This document shows, one piece after another, positions 1 through 9,299 of a stretch of 19,547 bases of DNA (positions within the stretch are counted from its first letter, which is position 1; each line of letters opens with the position of its first letter). This DNA comes from Haplosporangium gracile (lineage: Eukaryota; Mortierellomycota; Mortierellomycetes; Mortierellales; Mortierellaceae), in contig JAAAUF010000170.1 of the NCBI GenBank assembly GCA_015499985.1, positions 35,950 to 55,496 of the forward strand. The letters are read 5' to 3'. The notes under the pieces are model-generated. The model worked only from the letters and a program-made list of their open reading frames with translations. It ran no database searches and was not told the origin of the DNA. A program made the translations under genes and the position numbers.

Positions 1-67
1 CCTCTTTTCCACAACCACATACAAACCAACACATACCCTCTTCCCCCTCCCTCCGCACCAAAACACC

Positions 68-409
68 ATGTCAAATCCAGGATTCACAGCAACGTTACTA
101 ATCCCCCCAGGGACGACTATGTTCTCAAATGCAGAACTGGCCCAACAACAACAATGGATCCCACTCCTCTTGACCCGGAGAATGGTCTCGTGGCATTATC
201 TCCACAACTGTTTTCGGGGCGGGGTGATGTTTTGTAATACGGCCTTGATCTCGATGGAAGATATGAGGAGCGCTTGGACTGAGGAGAAGATGCACCGGAG
301 GTAAGCATTTGGTGCACTTTTAATAGCAAGGTTGGGTTCTAGGGGGTGGGGTGCGAGGAGTAAGGAGAATGAATGATGAAAAAGCGTGCGAGGTGGAGAT
401 TGTTTTTTT

Positions 410-447
<38 letters not shown>

Positions 448-1504
448 GGGATGGCGTATGTAAAAATGTGTAGGTTGGAAACAACAAGTCGACGACTCGA
501 CTTACCAAAAAAACAATTCGCTTTCTTCCTCCACACAAGAAGCATGAATTCAAAGGGTAAACAAACAAAGACAAAGAGAAAAAAGAGCGGATGGTTGAGT
601 CGAATTGAGAGCCCTTTTCAAAAAACACAATCCAAAACCTTGATTATTCTTCCATCCCACATACACCTACTTTCTCTCATCTTTTGCTGTCTGTGTCCTC
701 CTCTCTCTGTCTCTGCTGCATCTGAACTATCTCGCTCAATTGACCCAACAACTCTCTTGTTCTTGCTTGACGCCCTCCACACTCGCACTAACAATTTCAT
801 CCTCATTTCAACTGTATCCGAAATCTTTAGGACTCTACAATTCTTTTTCACAGGGACATCACTAGCGACGATCCTCGAGATCCCCGACACGATCGATTTC
901 CTCAAGACACTTATTCATCTCCTACAGGAATACGAGGCATTTGGCACCGCCGAAGCTCGTTCCAAATCCGTACGTTCTCCCTCTTCTTCTTCTTCCTCCT
1001 TCTTCTTGTCAATCGTTTTTTTTTTTTTATATATTGATCTAGGGTTGAGTTGACAAGTAGTTTGGTGTAGTACTACCCCAAAAAAAAAACGTGTTCTGAA
1101 ATGAACAACCATGAATGATTTTTGAATAGATCTTTTTCAAGGGAAGGAAAACAACGGCGGACGGGATGATCATCGACGAACAAGGCGAATACACCTACCT
1201 CGAAGTCCGGCATATCGTACGTCTTCCTCTCCCTACCTCCTCCCTTTTTTCTACCTCTTCTTTTCCAATCTACTCACCACCCCACTCCTTCAGTTACATA
1301 CTGACAACCAAATCTTCTCTACCTTTCAATCAACTCCACCTATACTAGCCGTTCGCGTTGGATTACACGATTACGGCATCGACGTTCTGCGAGATGATGT
1401 GTGCAGTCCACGAAAAACTCCGGACCTCATTCATCGCTGAACGGCCATGGACGCTTCTCACCATTGAGTACTTTCAACGCGCCGATAACCGTATCAAGGT
1501 AAAC

Positions 1505-1535
<31 letters not shown>

Positions 1536-1897
1536 AACAATAACAACAGCAACAAAATATCGCACGGGAACTGCTCCATGTGCATAAAATTACATATGTA
1601 ATAACACACGATGCCAAGCCTTACACAATCGGCATAAATATCTACGATATCGACGATCGGGATAGGGCACACACATGCACACACGCACACACCAAAAAAA
1701 AGACTAATTTATCGTTTTTCAATCCCAACGCACGGCCATTAATCATATTATCATAATAGAAAATCTTACAAATGGTGTACAAAGAATTCGAGGCAATAGC
1801 ACGGGAGACCATGTTCAAAGAACTCGACTACCTCATCGACCCCATGGCCGCCGTGACTTCTTTCACTCCGCGATACGATCACGATTGGGAAATTTAA
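68..1897 (+). CDS. Five-exon gene, 248-residue protein of unknown function
   Basis: Spliced model: exons 68-300, 831-969, 1130-1216, 1349-1498 and 1760-1897, stop TAA. All four introns are GT-AG, with donors GTAAGC, GTACGT, GTACGT and GTAAAC and acceptors TTTAG, AATAG, CTAG and AATAG. The reading frame is kept across all of them: phase 2 at intron 1, phase 0 at the rest. The alternative acceptor at 854 was discarded because it breaks the frame of exon 2, whereas 831 joins it cleanly. The start context is aaacaccATG. The protein is soluble-looking, with no signal peptide or membrane span. It has a Trp/His/Cys-bearing N-terminal block (WIPLLLTRRMVSWHYLHNCF, about residues 30-49), a helix-rich middle, and a C-terminal helix around KILQMVYKEFEAIARETMF. 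I do not recognise the family. The consistent splicing and amphipathic helices make the gene itself likely, but its role is unknown. Confidence 0.8.
410..448 (+). repeat. (TTG)13 microsatellite in intron 1 of the first gene
   Basis: Thirteen uninterrupted TTG units lie in the 530-nt first intron, preceded by a T run. They are the exact reverse complement of the CAA repeat in intron 4 of the same gene. Confidence 0.97.
1504..1551 (+). repeat. (CAA)10 microsatellite plus degenerate units in intron 4
   Basis: Ten perfect CAA units occupy 1504-1533, followed by TAA, CAA, TAA, CAA, CAG and CAA. The tract starts five bases after the donor of intron 4 and is complementary to the TTG tract of intron 1 in the same transcript. 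Confidence 0.97.
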
Positions 1898-2379
1898 AAA
1901 AATCGTTTCCTTGTTTGCTTTTGGTCATCCATAAGTCGATCTTGTAAATAGCAAAAAGACAATTTAATGCATAGCAATTAATTTGAGGGTATTGGCCCTT
2001 TGTTTGATTTTTGTATTATTTGATTTTTTTTTAGTGTGGAGGTTGTTTATCTAGGAATGGGGATGGAAGAGAAGAAGGATGGAGAGGGAGAAACTACAAA
2101 TGGGGCGTGATACTAACTAAAAGGAAAGAATGGGAAATGAGGGTGTGTGCAGGAGGAGTAAGTGATCTACATATGGTACAGGTGTTTTGATTGAGATGAG
2201 GTTTTTTGAGTGAACGAATCGTGAATGAAAACGAAAACAAGAACAAAAAGGAAAAACGCTAGTAGATGGGGGAAAGAACAAAAAAGTTGACTTATCGAAC
2301 TGAAAATGAAAAGGTATGTGTGTGCAAAGATGGTCGGGGGTCCTCCTGATAGTCAGCACTATCGTTATCGTAGAGAGGT
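1898..2379. other. Convergent 3' intergenic region
   Basis: 482 bp lie between two stop codons of convergent genes, so this should hold both 3' UTRs. On the plus strand it is AT-rich at 1898-2040 and purine-rich afterwards, i.e. pyrimidine-rich for the minus-strand transcript. I see no canonical AATAAA for the plus-strand gene and no credible ORF. Confidence 0.7.
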
Positions 2380-5300
2380 TTAGACTTCCTGGAACCAGGT
2401 GCCAGCCTTGCATCGCGTGCAAGTTCCGCCAGGTTTAGGCTTGACAGACAAGCTACCAACAGCAGGGACAACAGGAGCAAAAGGGGCGAAAGTAGAGGTA
2501 GAACCCTTATCTGCAACAGGAGTAGGGGCGGGGGTTGCTCCAGGGTTCCAGACAGGGACGTAGAAGCACTGAGTGCACCGAAGTCCATGACGACGGTACT
2601 GTGTTCGGCAAGAAGAACAAAGGATCGCTGTGCGACTCCACGTCTTGGGGTTCAAATGAATCTCGCCACTTTGACGCGCCTGCTTCCAAAGCTCTCGATC
2701 CACATCTGTGACATCGAGGCGGCAAGACGAGCAGTCCCGATCATAAATCACTTCAGCGCTAGAAGTAACCGAAGCAGAAGTCGAGCCTCCATCCTGATGA
2801 TTTGTCTCGACGTCGGAGCCATCATAGTTCCTGACTCGGGGCTTGCGGAGCACTCGACCAGGCAAGTACTTGGACGACTTTGGGATGTTGCTGTTAGGCG
2901 CCATCATCTTTTGCGAAGTCTCGTTCGCAAGCTCCTGCTCCAAGTGCCGGTTCGTCTGCAGTTGCTGTTCGTCCACCTGCAGTTGCTGCTGATGATCCTG
3001 CTGACTGTTGGTATGAGTGACAGTAGTGGCCGAGTTGACGACGGCAGACGCCTTCTTCTTGGCGATCGACTGCCGACGTTTAGCCTCAATCATCTCCAGC
3101 GCAGACTCGAAAAAGTTGGTCTTGGCATCGGTCGGGATGGTGGTCGAGAATGATCGAGCCCGTGCACGAGTCTTGCTGACGGGAGTAGTAGCTGCCGACT
3201 CTGCTCCTGCATCCTGGTGGGCGGTATCAGTGTGCTGGGGATGGCGCGTCGAGGCTCTGGTGGGCGTTGTTGGAGGGGTCCTGGACAAACTCGATCCGAG
3301 GTGCGCATGGTGGTGAAGCGAAGAGCCAAGTTCGATCTTAGCGGCGGGTGTCACCTGTCGCGAATGTGGAGGAGAAGGTGGTTTTGTCGCATCCCGCTTG
3401 GAGTGGGTCCTGCTGTTGCTGCCTTCGGTCTCACTCTCAGTATATTCTCGGAGCAAGGTCGATCGATCGTCCATGTCAACGTCCTCCTTGATCCTGGGAT
3501 GTTCCAGGTCAACAACATCCAAGTTGTAGTCTCTCTCGGTGGTAGCCTCAGAGACTCCTCGACTTTGGCTATCGTGGCGCTTCTGCTGCTCGCGCTTCTT
3601 CTGTCGCTTCTCCTTGAGGATCCGCTCGATGTCGTCATAACCCTCGACCAGATCAGTCGCTCCTGCCCGGGATGATCGTCCTCCCTCCGGATGATGAGTG
3701 GCCCGGCTCCGTGTTGACCGAGATTCCGTGGTGCGCAGCGCTGATGTCTGTGATGGAGAAGCTGCAGCAGAAGGAGGAGGGGGCGTGGTAACTGGTGCAC
3801 TTTTTCTCTTCCTGGAGGCGTCGCCACTTGGTCCTGAAGTTTCCTTTATCGCTGCAGTCGAGGACTTTTGCTCTGGCTTATGCGCCATCTCGTCAGCCTC
3901 GCCGTCCTCCTGGATCTCCTCGTCGGCCTCCTGGTGAGCCGCAGCAGCAACAGCCTGGTGGCGAGCGACCGTCTCCTGGACCACCGCCTCCAGCTGCTCA
4001 AAGTCCTGACCGTTCTTTCCGACGACCTTGTTCACCTGACAGTCCCGAGTCGAAAAGTTTTCCCACGAGAGAGGCAGTGTTGCCCTGGCAGCCACAACGT
4101 CCGAGAGAAGCATGGCCAGTCCTGCAGCCGAGGGTGCATAGGGTGTCCAGATATTGGCGGACGAACTGGCTTGGCTTCGCAGATTGGTTGGGGTATGGAT
4201 GCTGACATTGTGTCCATTGCCTAGGCTTCCATTCCGATTATGTTGTTGATAAGGGTGATATCGTGCGGTATTGATGTTGTTGCTGTTGTTGGGTGCAGCG
4301 TGAAGGGCCACGGTATGGGGTGCAGTTTCCCGATAGTCCTGGAGGTATGGATCATCGTACGAAGCAGAGTCGTCTGGAATGTAGAGGGAGGCATAACTAG
4401 GTCGGCTGGATGTAATCGACTGCTGGATCTTGCTCAGATCCTGACTTGCCTGCAGCTGAGAAGCGTCGTCCATCTTCTGCTGCTGGTCTATGTTTGTGCA
4501 CGGAGGGGAGCTATGACCTCCTCCGACACACACATCCTTGGTCGTAGTCGACTGGTAGTCTTCGATATTCTTTAGGATTTCGACCTGCAGATGCTTGTCC
4601 AAGTCGGGCTGGATCCTAAAGGTGATACCGGGGATCCGCTTGATGACGGAGGGGTGGACAGGAATGGCCTGCTTGCGTTTGTTGCGCATTGGCAGTGTCA
4701 ATGATCCAGAGTATTGCTGTTGAGGTGGTGGTGTTGGCAAGGATGTATTGTTGTCGATGTTTTTGTTATTTGCGGAAGGAGAAGTGGAAGAAGAAGAGGT
4801 GTTTGGTTGACCAGAAACGGAGGAAGAAGTGGTCATAGTCGATGACGCTGGGAAGACGGTGGTAGTGCTGGTGGTGGTGGCGGCAAGAGTCGAGGGGAGT
4901 GGGGCGACTACGCCGAAAGCGGTATCGGAGGAGGGGTGGAGGCGGGGCGAGGGGGTCAAGGGCAGGATGGGTGAGGAGGAGAGGGATCTGTCAGCGAGAT
5001 GAGAAGAGTGGTGGTGGTGACCATGGGCATCAAGAAGGGGCGGTGAATGAGGAGGGTGAGGATGATCGGATGCCGACAAACTCCATTTCGAATCCACCAT
5101 CCGTACCTCTCTTCCTCCTGTACCCTCGTGAACGCTTGTATTCATCGTATTCGTACTGCTGCAGCTGTGGAGACTGCCGACGGAGCTTTGCCGAGACCGT
5201 CCGCTGCTGCTTGCTGCAATAACATGGTCGATCGATGGCCTGCGCTCTAGACTCATAAGCGAATATCCCGCAGTAGCAAACCGCCCATGCCGCGGGTGGA

Positions 5301-5739
5301 ATGCCTGCGCTAATGATTGTACAGACATATTGTTCATGCCTGATGCTGGTAGATCTCCCAGTGGAGGTGTTGCTGTCGCCGTCGTCGGTGTGCTCGATGA
5401 TGTTGTTACCACTGCCTTGTAATTCTTGCCCTGCTTCTTGTTCCGCTTCTCCTCCCGCGCCTGGCGCTGACGCTCTGCCCGGATCCTCCGCTCTTCAGCC
5501 TTGCGCTCATTCGCGATCCGAGTCCGCTTGTCGAGCTCGACCTGGAAGGCATCCGCCAACCGCTCGTTCTCACCGTAGCTGTCCAGAATGCGCTGGAAGG
5601 CTTTCTGAGCAGCGGCCTCACCTCTCTCTGGACGGGGAGACTCTGGCAGGTGGTATGTGATGTTAGTGATCGGGTAGCTGTATTCGGAGTGAGCTGCAGG
5701 CATGTCCATGTCGTAAACCTTGGATGGCCGGCTTGTCAT
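2380..5739 (-). CDS. Putative nuclear zinc-knuckle regulator, GATA-like C-terminus (1119 aa)
   Basis: One long intron-less ORF. I place the start at 5739 (MTSRPSKVYD...). The in-frame ATG at 5898 would add 53 Ser/Leu/His-rich residues that read like a translated CT-rich leader. Residues about 42-104 form a charged, Arg/Glu-rich coiled coil. Residues about 351-400 hold a basic block followed by a non-repetitive segment (IPVHPSVIKRIPGITFRI). Most of the rest is low-complexity Ser/Thr/Pro/Gln/His sequence, typical of disordered transcriptional regulators. The C-terminus carries CxxC pairs at 1003/1006, 1041/1044, 1055/1058 and 1107/1110, enough for two zinc ions. The stretch TWSRTAILCSSCRTQYRRHG resembles the second half of a GATA finger (W...LCNAC...), but the first two knuckles are 34 residues apart instead of 17-20. 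DNA or chromatin binding is inferred. I cannot name an orthologue. Confidence 0.88.
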   Translation of the reverse strand: MTSRPSKVYDMDMPAAHSEYSYPITNITYHLPESPRPERGEAAAQKAFQRILDSYGENERLADAFQVELDKRTRIANERKAEERRIRAERQRQAREEKRNKKQGKNYKAVVTTSSSTPTTATATPPLGDLPASGMNNMSVQSLAQAFHPRHGRFATAGYSLMSLERRPSIDHVIAASSSGRSRQSSVGSLHSCSSTNTMNTSVHEGTGGREVRMVDSKWSLSASDHPHPPHSPPLLDAHGHHHHSSHLADRSLSSSPILPLTPSPRLHPSSDTAFGVVAPLPSTLAATTTSTTTVFPASSTMTTSSSVSGQPNTSSSSTSPSANNKNIDNNTSLPTPPPQQQYSGSLTLPMRNKRKQAIPVHPSVIKRIPGITFRIQPDLDKHLQVEILKNIEDYQSTTTKDVCVGGGHSSPPCTNIDQQQKMDDASQLQASQDLSKIQQSITSSRPSYASLYIPDDSASYDDPYLQDYRETAPHTVALHAAPNNSNNINTARYHPYQQHNRNGSLGNGHNVSIHTPTNLRSQASSSANIWTPYAPSAAGLAMLLSDVVAARATLPLSWENFSTRDCQVNKVVGKNGQDFEQLEAVVQETVARHQAVAAAAHQEADEEIQEDGEADEMAHKPEQKSSTAAIKETSGPSGDASRKRKSAPVTTPPPPSAAASPSQTSALRTTESRSTRSRATHHPEGGRSSRAGATDLVEGYDDIERILKEKRQKKREQQKRHDSQSRGVSEATTERDYNLDVVDLEHPRIKEDVDMDDRSTLLREYTESETEGSNSRTHSKRDATKPPSPPHSRQVTPAAKIELGSSLHHHAHLGSSLSRTPPTTPTRASTRHPQHTDTAHQDAGAESAATTPVSKTRARARSFSTTIPTDAKTNFFESALEMIEAKRRQSIAKKKASAVVNSATTVTHTNSQQDHQQQLQVDEQQLQTNRHLEQELANETSQKMMAPNSNIPKSSKYLPGRVLRKPRVRNYDGSDVETNHQDGGSTSASVTSSAEVIYDRDCSSCRLDVTDVDRELWKQARQSGEIHLNPKTWSRTAILCSSCRTQYRRHGLRCTQCFYVPVWNPGATPAPTPVADKGSTSTFAPFAPVVPAVGSLSVKPKPGGTCTRCKAGTWFQEV

Positions 5740-7120
5740 CTTATGTATTATGCGTTGAGTATGTTTTTGAAGAGTCTTCAAAAAGAAGGATAAATGGAAG
5801 ACAGGAGAGCAAAAGGAATGATGACAAAGACACGACGGAGAGAAAAAAGAACAAAGCGTGGTTAGTAGGTGTGGTTGGATGACGGACAGGAGGGACATTA
5901 GTTCAGGCTTAGCCTTTTTACAACGAGGTGTCGTGTGTTGGTCAAGGCGGGGAGGAGGGTGACCTTCTCTCTATGTGGTGTGTGTCCTAGCGCAAAGGTG
6001 TAAGTAGTGGGACCATCCATTGTGGCTGGCATTGTCTTGCTTGATTGTTGGTGCTATTGCTGTTTTCACCTTCCCAACGCCTTTTTATTTTTTTAGAGCA
6101 ATTTGCCAACGGAGAAAGAGAAAGAAACAGGCTGCCAGGAAGACACAGTGGAAAGGGCCAGATATGACGAGCCAATCCTATCTCCGCAAACAAAACCAAA
6201 AGGCCTGTTCGTCGGGTCGATGGTGCTGCTGATGATGATCGTGATCCCAGGAAGGGATCGTAAAGTCCTGCCAGTCTTTGTGTGTGTGCTCTGTCATCCG
6301 AGTAACAGCGCTACCTGAGTTGAGGTATTGAAAGAAAATAGGGGTGTATGTGCATGTCTGTTGTCCTCCTGTGAATTGCCTGCGAAAGGGCACGATGAGG
6401 AAAGGAACAGGGCGAGTAATACTTACTGAAAAAGAGAGTATGAAAAGATAGGACTTCCTCTTTAGTGTGTGTGCTGTAAGATGGGTGTGGATGTGAAGAT
6501 GCTATATATCGTTGTATGAAGAAGAAGGTGCTGCTTGGTCAGTCAATGCCGAATGCTAAGCAGGAGACCAGAAGTTGCTAGAACTAAAAGAAGGACCTTG
6601 TGCCTCCCGTAATGTCTTGTATTGTTTATTGCTGCTTGTTGCAATGCAGGCAGATATGAAAAATTGATTGTTTAGGTCTTCCCACCGCATAAATTCCAAG
6701 TGTGTCACGACAATGCTCCCTCTTTTTTTCATATAAACAAACAGCGCATGCACACACACACACCCAAGCAGACAGCCGATAACCAATAACAACCACAGGC
6801 TGACTAGCCCATCCATCACACAATAACAAAAGAAAGTTGAGGCATAATTATAATTACGCATGGAAGAAAAAAAACCGAACGCAAGACAGACTCCCAACTC
6901 AACAACGAAACCCGAAGTACAAGGCGCCTAATGTCCTTGCACTGCTTCACAACAAACAGTAGCTGCAATAGTCAATCGAGTACAAACCCGCAGCAAGTTT
7001 GCTTGCTTGCTACTCTACACTACTTCTTTTCATTTTGTGCTGCAGGAGCTTATTTTGAAGGTGTTTCGCCAAGGTAGCTTCTTCCACAGAGTAACCCATC
7101 CCTGCTTCTTTGAAAGCACC
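5740..7120. other. Upstream region of the zinc-knuckle gene
   Basis: The first 160 bp (5740-5898) is CT-rich on the minus strand and fits a 5' leader. Beyond that the sequence is mixed, with a (CA)n run near 6750-6763 and several T or A runs. A 113-codon minus-strand ORF at 6556-6897 encodes a hydrophobic stretch, but part of it translates the CA/TG repeat, so I do not call it a gene. No other feature is supported. Confidence 0.5.
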
Positions 7121-7437
7121 CTAAGCAGAAGCTCTTTGCCACATGCTACACATGCTAGCAGCCACATCAAAAGAAGAGGAACCAACATCCTGGCTCGGCA
7201 TGTGGCCAAGCCTGCCTATTGCTTGTTCCGTCAACACCATGGTTGTGCCAGTGCAACACCCTGTTCGCCGCAGACTGAAAAGCAATCCACTGTGCCGTTC
7301 ACAATACGAAAAGGAAGCATCGGTAGCCTTCCATGACCATCGTTGTCGCTACCCATGCCCGCTGCTCACCATAGCAACGCAGCTACACCCAAGGTCCCAA
7401 AAATGTCGACACGATTGGTACTGAGCATTGCCGCCAT
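7121..7437 (-). CDS. Candidate small spliced gene, 73-residue (or 88-residue) protein, unrecognised
   Basis: Weak candidate. An ATG at 7437 sits in a good context (gcaaaATGGCGG) after a long stretch that is CT-rich on the minus strand. Exon 1 is 7437-7370 and ends at a GTGAGC donor. A 95-nt intron closes at a good acceptor (gcttttcag). Exon 2 runs from 7274 to a TAG at 7121-7123, giving 73 residues. The N-terminus (VDIFGTLGVAALLWCL) is hydrophobic and could be a short membrane or targeting segment; a Cys/Thr patch follows. Beyond the TAG the same frame stays open for 36 codons (GAFKEAGMGYSVEEATLAKH...). The TAG is itself the end of a plausible acceptor (cttctgcttag), and a GTTGGT donor 66 nt earlier would remove it in frame, giving an 88-residue version ending near 7012. 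No family recognised. It could be chance. Confidence 0.3.
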
Positions 7438-8852
7438 TTTGCTTTGAAGCATTTTCTTACATTATCCGCGCTTTGGATAGACTTGCGCTCGAGAGAAAGG
7501 TTAGGTGTCTCGCGAAAGGTAACCGAGATGGCTGGAGGATAGGAGTATGAAGGATGAGAACCCGGAGTAATCCAAGTGAACGAAGGGCGTATAAAGAGAG
7601 AAATATGTTTTTTTGAATTTAGGAAGATTGGACATATGAAACGAGAGACAATGCAATGTATGAGTGAGTACAAGTGTGTTAGTGGGTGTGTATGAGTATG
7701 TGTATGAGGGTGGAAGGAGGAGTGGAGAAGAGAGCCATTTAGGGATATCAACCAGCCATCAGCCCCACGACCACCAGTACCAACCCATACCACCCCTTTT
7801 GTCGAGAGAAGAAAAAAGGAACGAATGAACGAAAGTACGACCGAGGCGATGCGCGTAACAAGTAAAAAAGGCAAGGCAAGGCAATGCAAGAAGGAGATAG
7901 AGATGGGAGTAAAAAGGGGGATGTGGCGTGTTGTAGCGAGAAGTGCGTTTGTGGGGTTTAGGTAAAATAACAATCAAAGAAACTAACAAACAAATGAAGA
8001 GAAAGGAAAAAGCCCTGATGGCCACCCTAGCTGGTTACTCCTCCCCCTCGTTCCACTTCTATAGGGGCTGCCGGGATTTTTTTTCTTTTTTTCTTTTGTT
8101 TTTTGTGTTTTTTCCATTTTGTTTGCACGGTTGAGTATGTGGCATTGGATTCAAGTAGGCGGATATCCATGGGCGCATGGTATATATGTATGGGTCTTGT
8201 TTACTCCTGTTGCTCTTGCTGCTGTTCTTACCTTTGCTTTGATGCGTCGATATTTTTTTTTCTGCTGGGCTTGTCTGAGGTTGAAAAATTAGTTGCTTTT
8301 ATATATATAATTGAATAGAGGAAGGGCGATTGAATCAGCAGCGAATCAGAGGGCGAGAAAAAAAGAGGGAAAAGGAAAGGGTGAATATGTGAAGAAGAAG
8401 GAAGAAGAAGAGGAAAGAAGCGAAAACTGTTGTCGTTGCTTCTTCCTTTTTATACCTTTGCTCGCTACGCCACTACTTTCTTTCCGTTTTGGTCTTTGTT
8501 CTGTCATCATCATCATCAACATCATCAAGCACCATTCCTTGGCACGGCCTCTCCGCGCCAGTTTTCTCTCTAGACGCACCTCTTTGTTATCCTAAATGGT
8601 CACTCTCACTCTCACTCTCACTCAGCTCGCTCACTCTCCACTGTCACCACCACTACGATCAACATCAACGCTGCCATCGTTCTTTTCCGTCCGATTATCA
8701 CTCATATATTCTCTCTTCCATCCGTCCGCACATACTATGGGATATTGCCCTTGCCACCTTGTCCCTTCCGAACTGCTCTTCCTGTCTCCCACGCAATTGT
8801 ACTCACAGGATCGTCGCCTGCTGTGCACCCCTGCTCCTGTCGACAATCGAAG
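7438..8852. other. Putative divergent promoter and leader region
   Basis: From about 8000 down to 7440 the minus strand is CT-rich, and from about 8430 up to 8852 the plus strand is CT-rich. That is the leader style seen upstream of calnexin and the thioesterase. The middle (about 8070-8300) contains T runs. Short repeats include a (CATCAT)-type run near 8505-8526 and a CACTCT hexamer repeated about four times at 8601-8624. A 196-codon minus-strand ORF (7383-7973) is composed mainly of Ser/Leu/His/Pro from this pyrimidine bias and is not called. Confidence 0.4.
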
Positions 8853-9299
8853 ATGCCACCGCCTGCACCGTCGTCAGTCGAACAACGAGAGTCGCTTGAA
8901 CCGCCAAGTAAAGACCTCCTTCTTTTCCCCTTCACTTCCACGTTACCATCAAGCGTCGTATTCCCTCCAGATCCAATTTCTTTCTCTCCCACGCACCATA
9001 AACCCTGTATCGATACAATAAACAACGTCTTCTCTCTCTCTCCCACTCGCTCGTTCAAAAAGAGCTGCGCTGCGACTGAAGATACTGGAGACGACACTTT
9101 GTTTACCCAGTCTTCTATTTCAAGTCAAATGACAAGCTCGGAAGAAGTACCCATCGTTGCTGTTCCATATTTTTGTTCTTTTCACTCTTCACTGCGCTTG
9201 GCGAAGCGTCAACGGTCCCGTTGGTATGGAATCCAAGGGACACCAGCGGTGAACAAAACAACCAGCCCTGGTAGCTGGTATTCACGAAACGAGTGGTGA
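8853..9299 (+). CDS. Candidate small gene, Ser/Thr/Pro-rich 127-residue protein, unrecognised
   Basis: Weak candidate. An ATG at 8853 (cgaagATGCCACC) follows a roughly 400-bp CT-rich leader. Codons run to 8907, where a GTAAAG donor starts a 63-nt intron with a textbook acceptor (attccctccag, 8961-8970). Exon 2 then runs from 8971 to the TGA at 9297-9299. Because the intron is a multiple of three and has no stop, both spliced (127 aa) and unspliced (148 aa) forms stay open. The N-terminus reads MPPPAPSSVEQRESLEPP; the middle is Ser/Thr/acidic and the C-terminus basic with several Trp. No domain is recognisable and the true 3' structure may include further exons. Part of the openness comes from pyrimidine bias, so this may be a non-coding leader. 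Confidence 0.25.
   Translation: MPPPAPSSVEQRESLEPPSKDLLLFPFTSTLPSSVVFPPDPISFSPTHHKPCIDTINNVFSLSPTRSFKKSCAATEDTGDDTLFTQSSISSQMTSSEEVPIVAVPYFCSFHSSLRLAKRQRSRWYGIQGTPAVNKTTSPGSWYSRNEW

Noticed and set aside
2587..4575. Several plus-strand ORFs of 100-190 codons antisense to the zinc-knuckle gene
   Set aside because: Shadow frames of a GC-rich coding region; no start context or independent motif.
5740..5898. 53-residue N-terminal extension of the zinc-knuckle protein
   Set aside because: CT-rich, leader-like sequence; the downstream ATG starts the non-repetitive protein.
6556..6897. 113-codon minus-strand ORF with a possible membrane span
   Set aside because: Its hydrophobic Cys/Val stretch partly translates a CA/TG repeat and no splice or start context supports it.
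7383..7973. 196-codon minus-strand ORF
   Set aside because: Composition (Ser, Leu, His, Pro, Phe) follows from a pyrimidine-rich leader and HTHTHT comes from a CA repeat; no domain.
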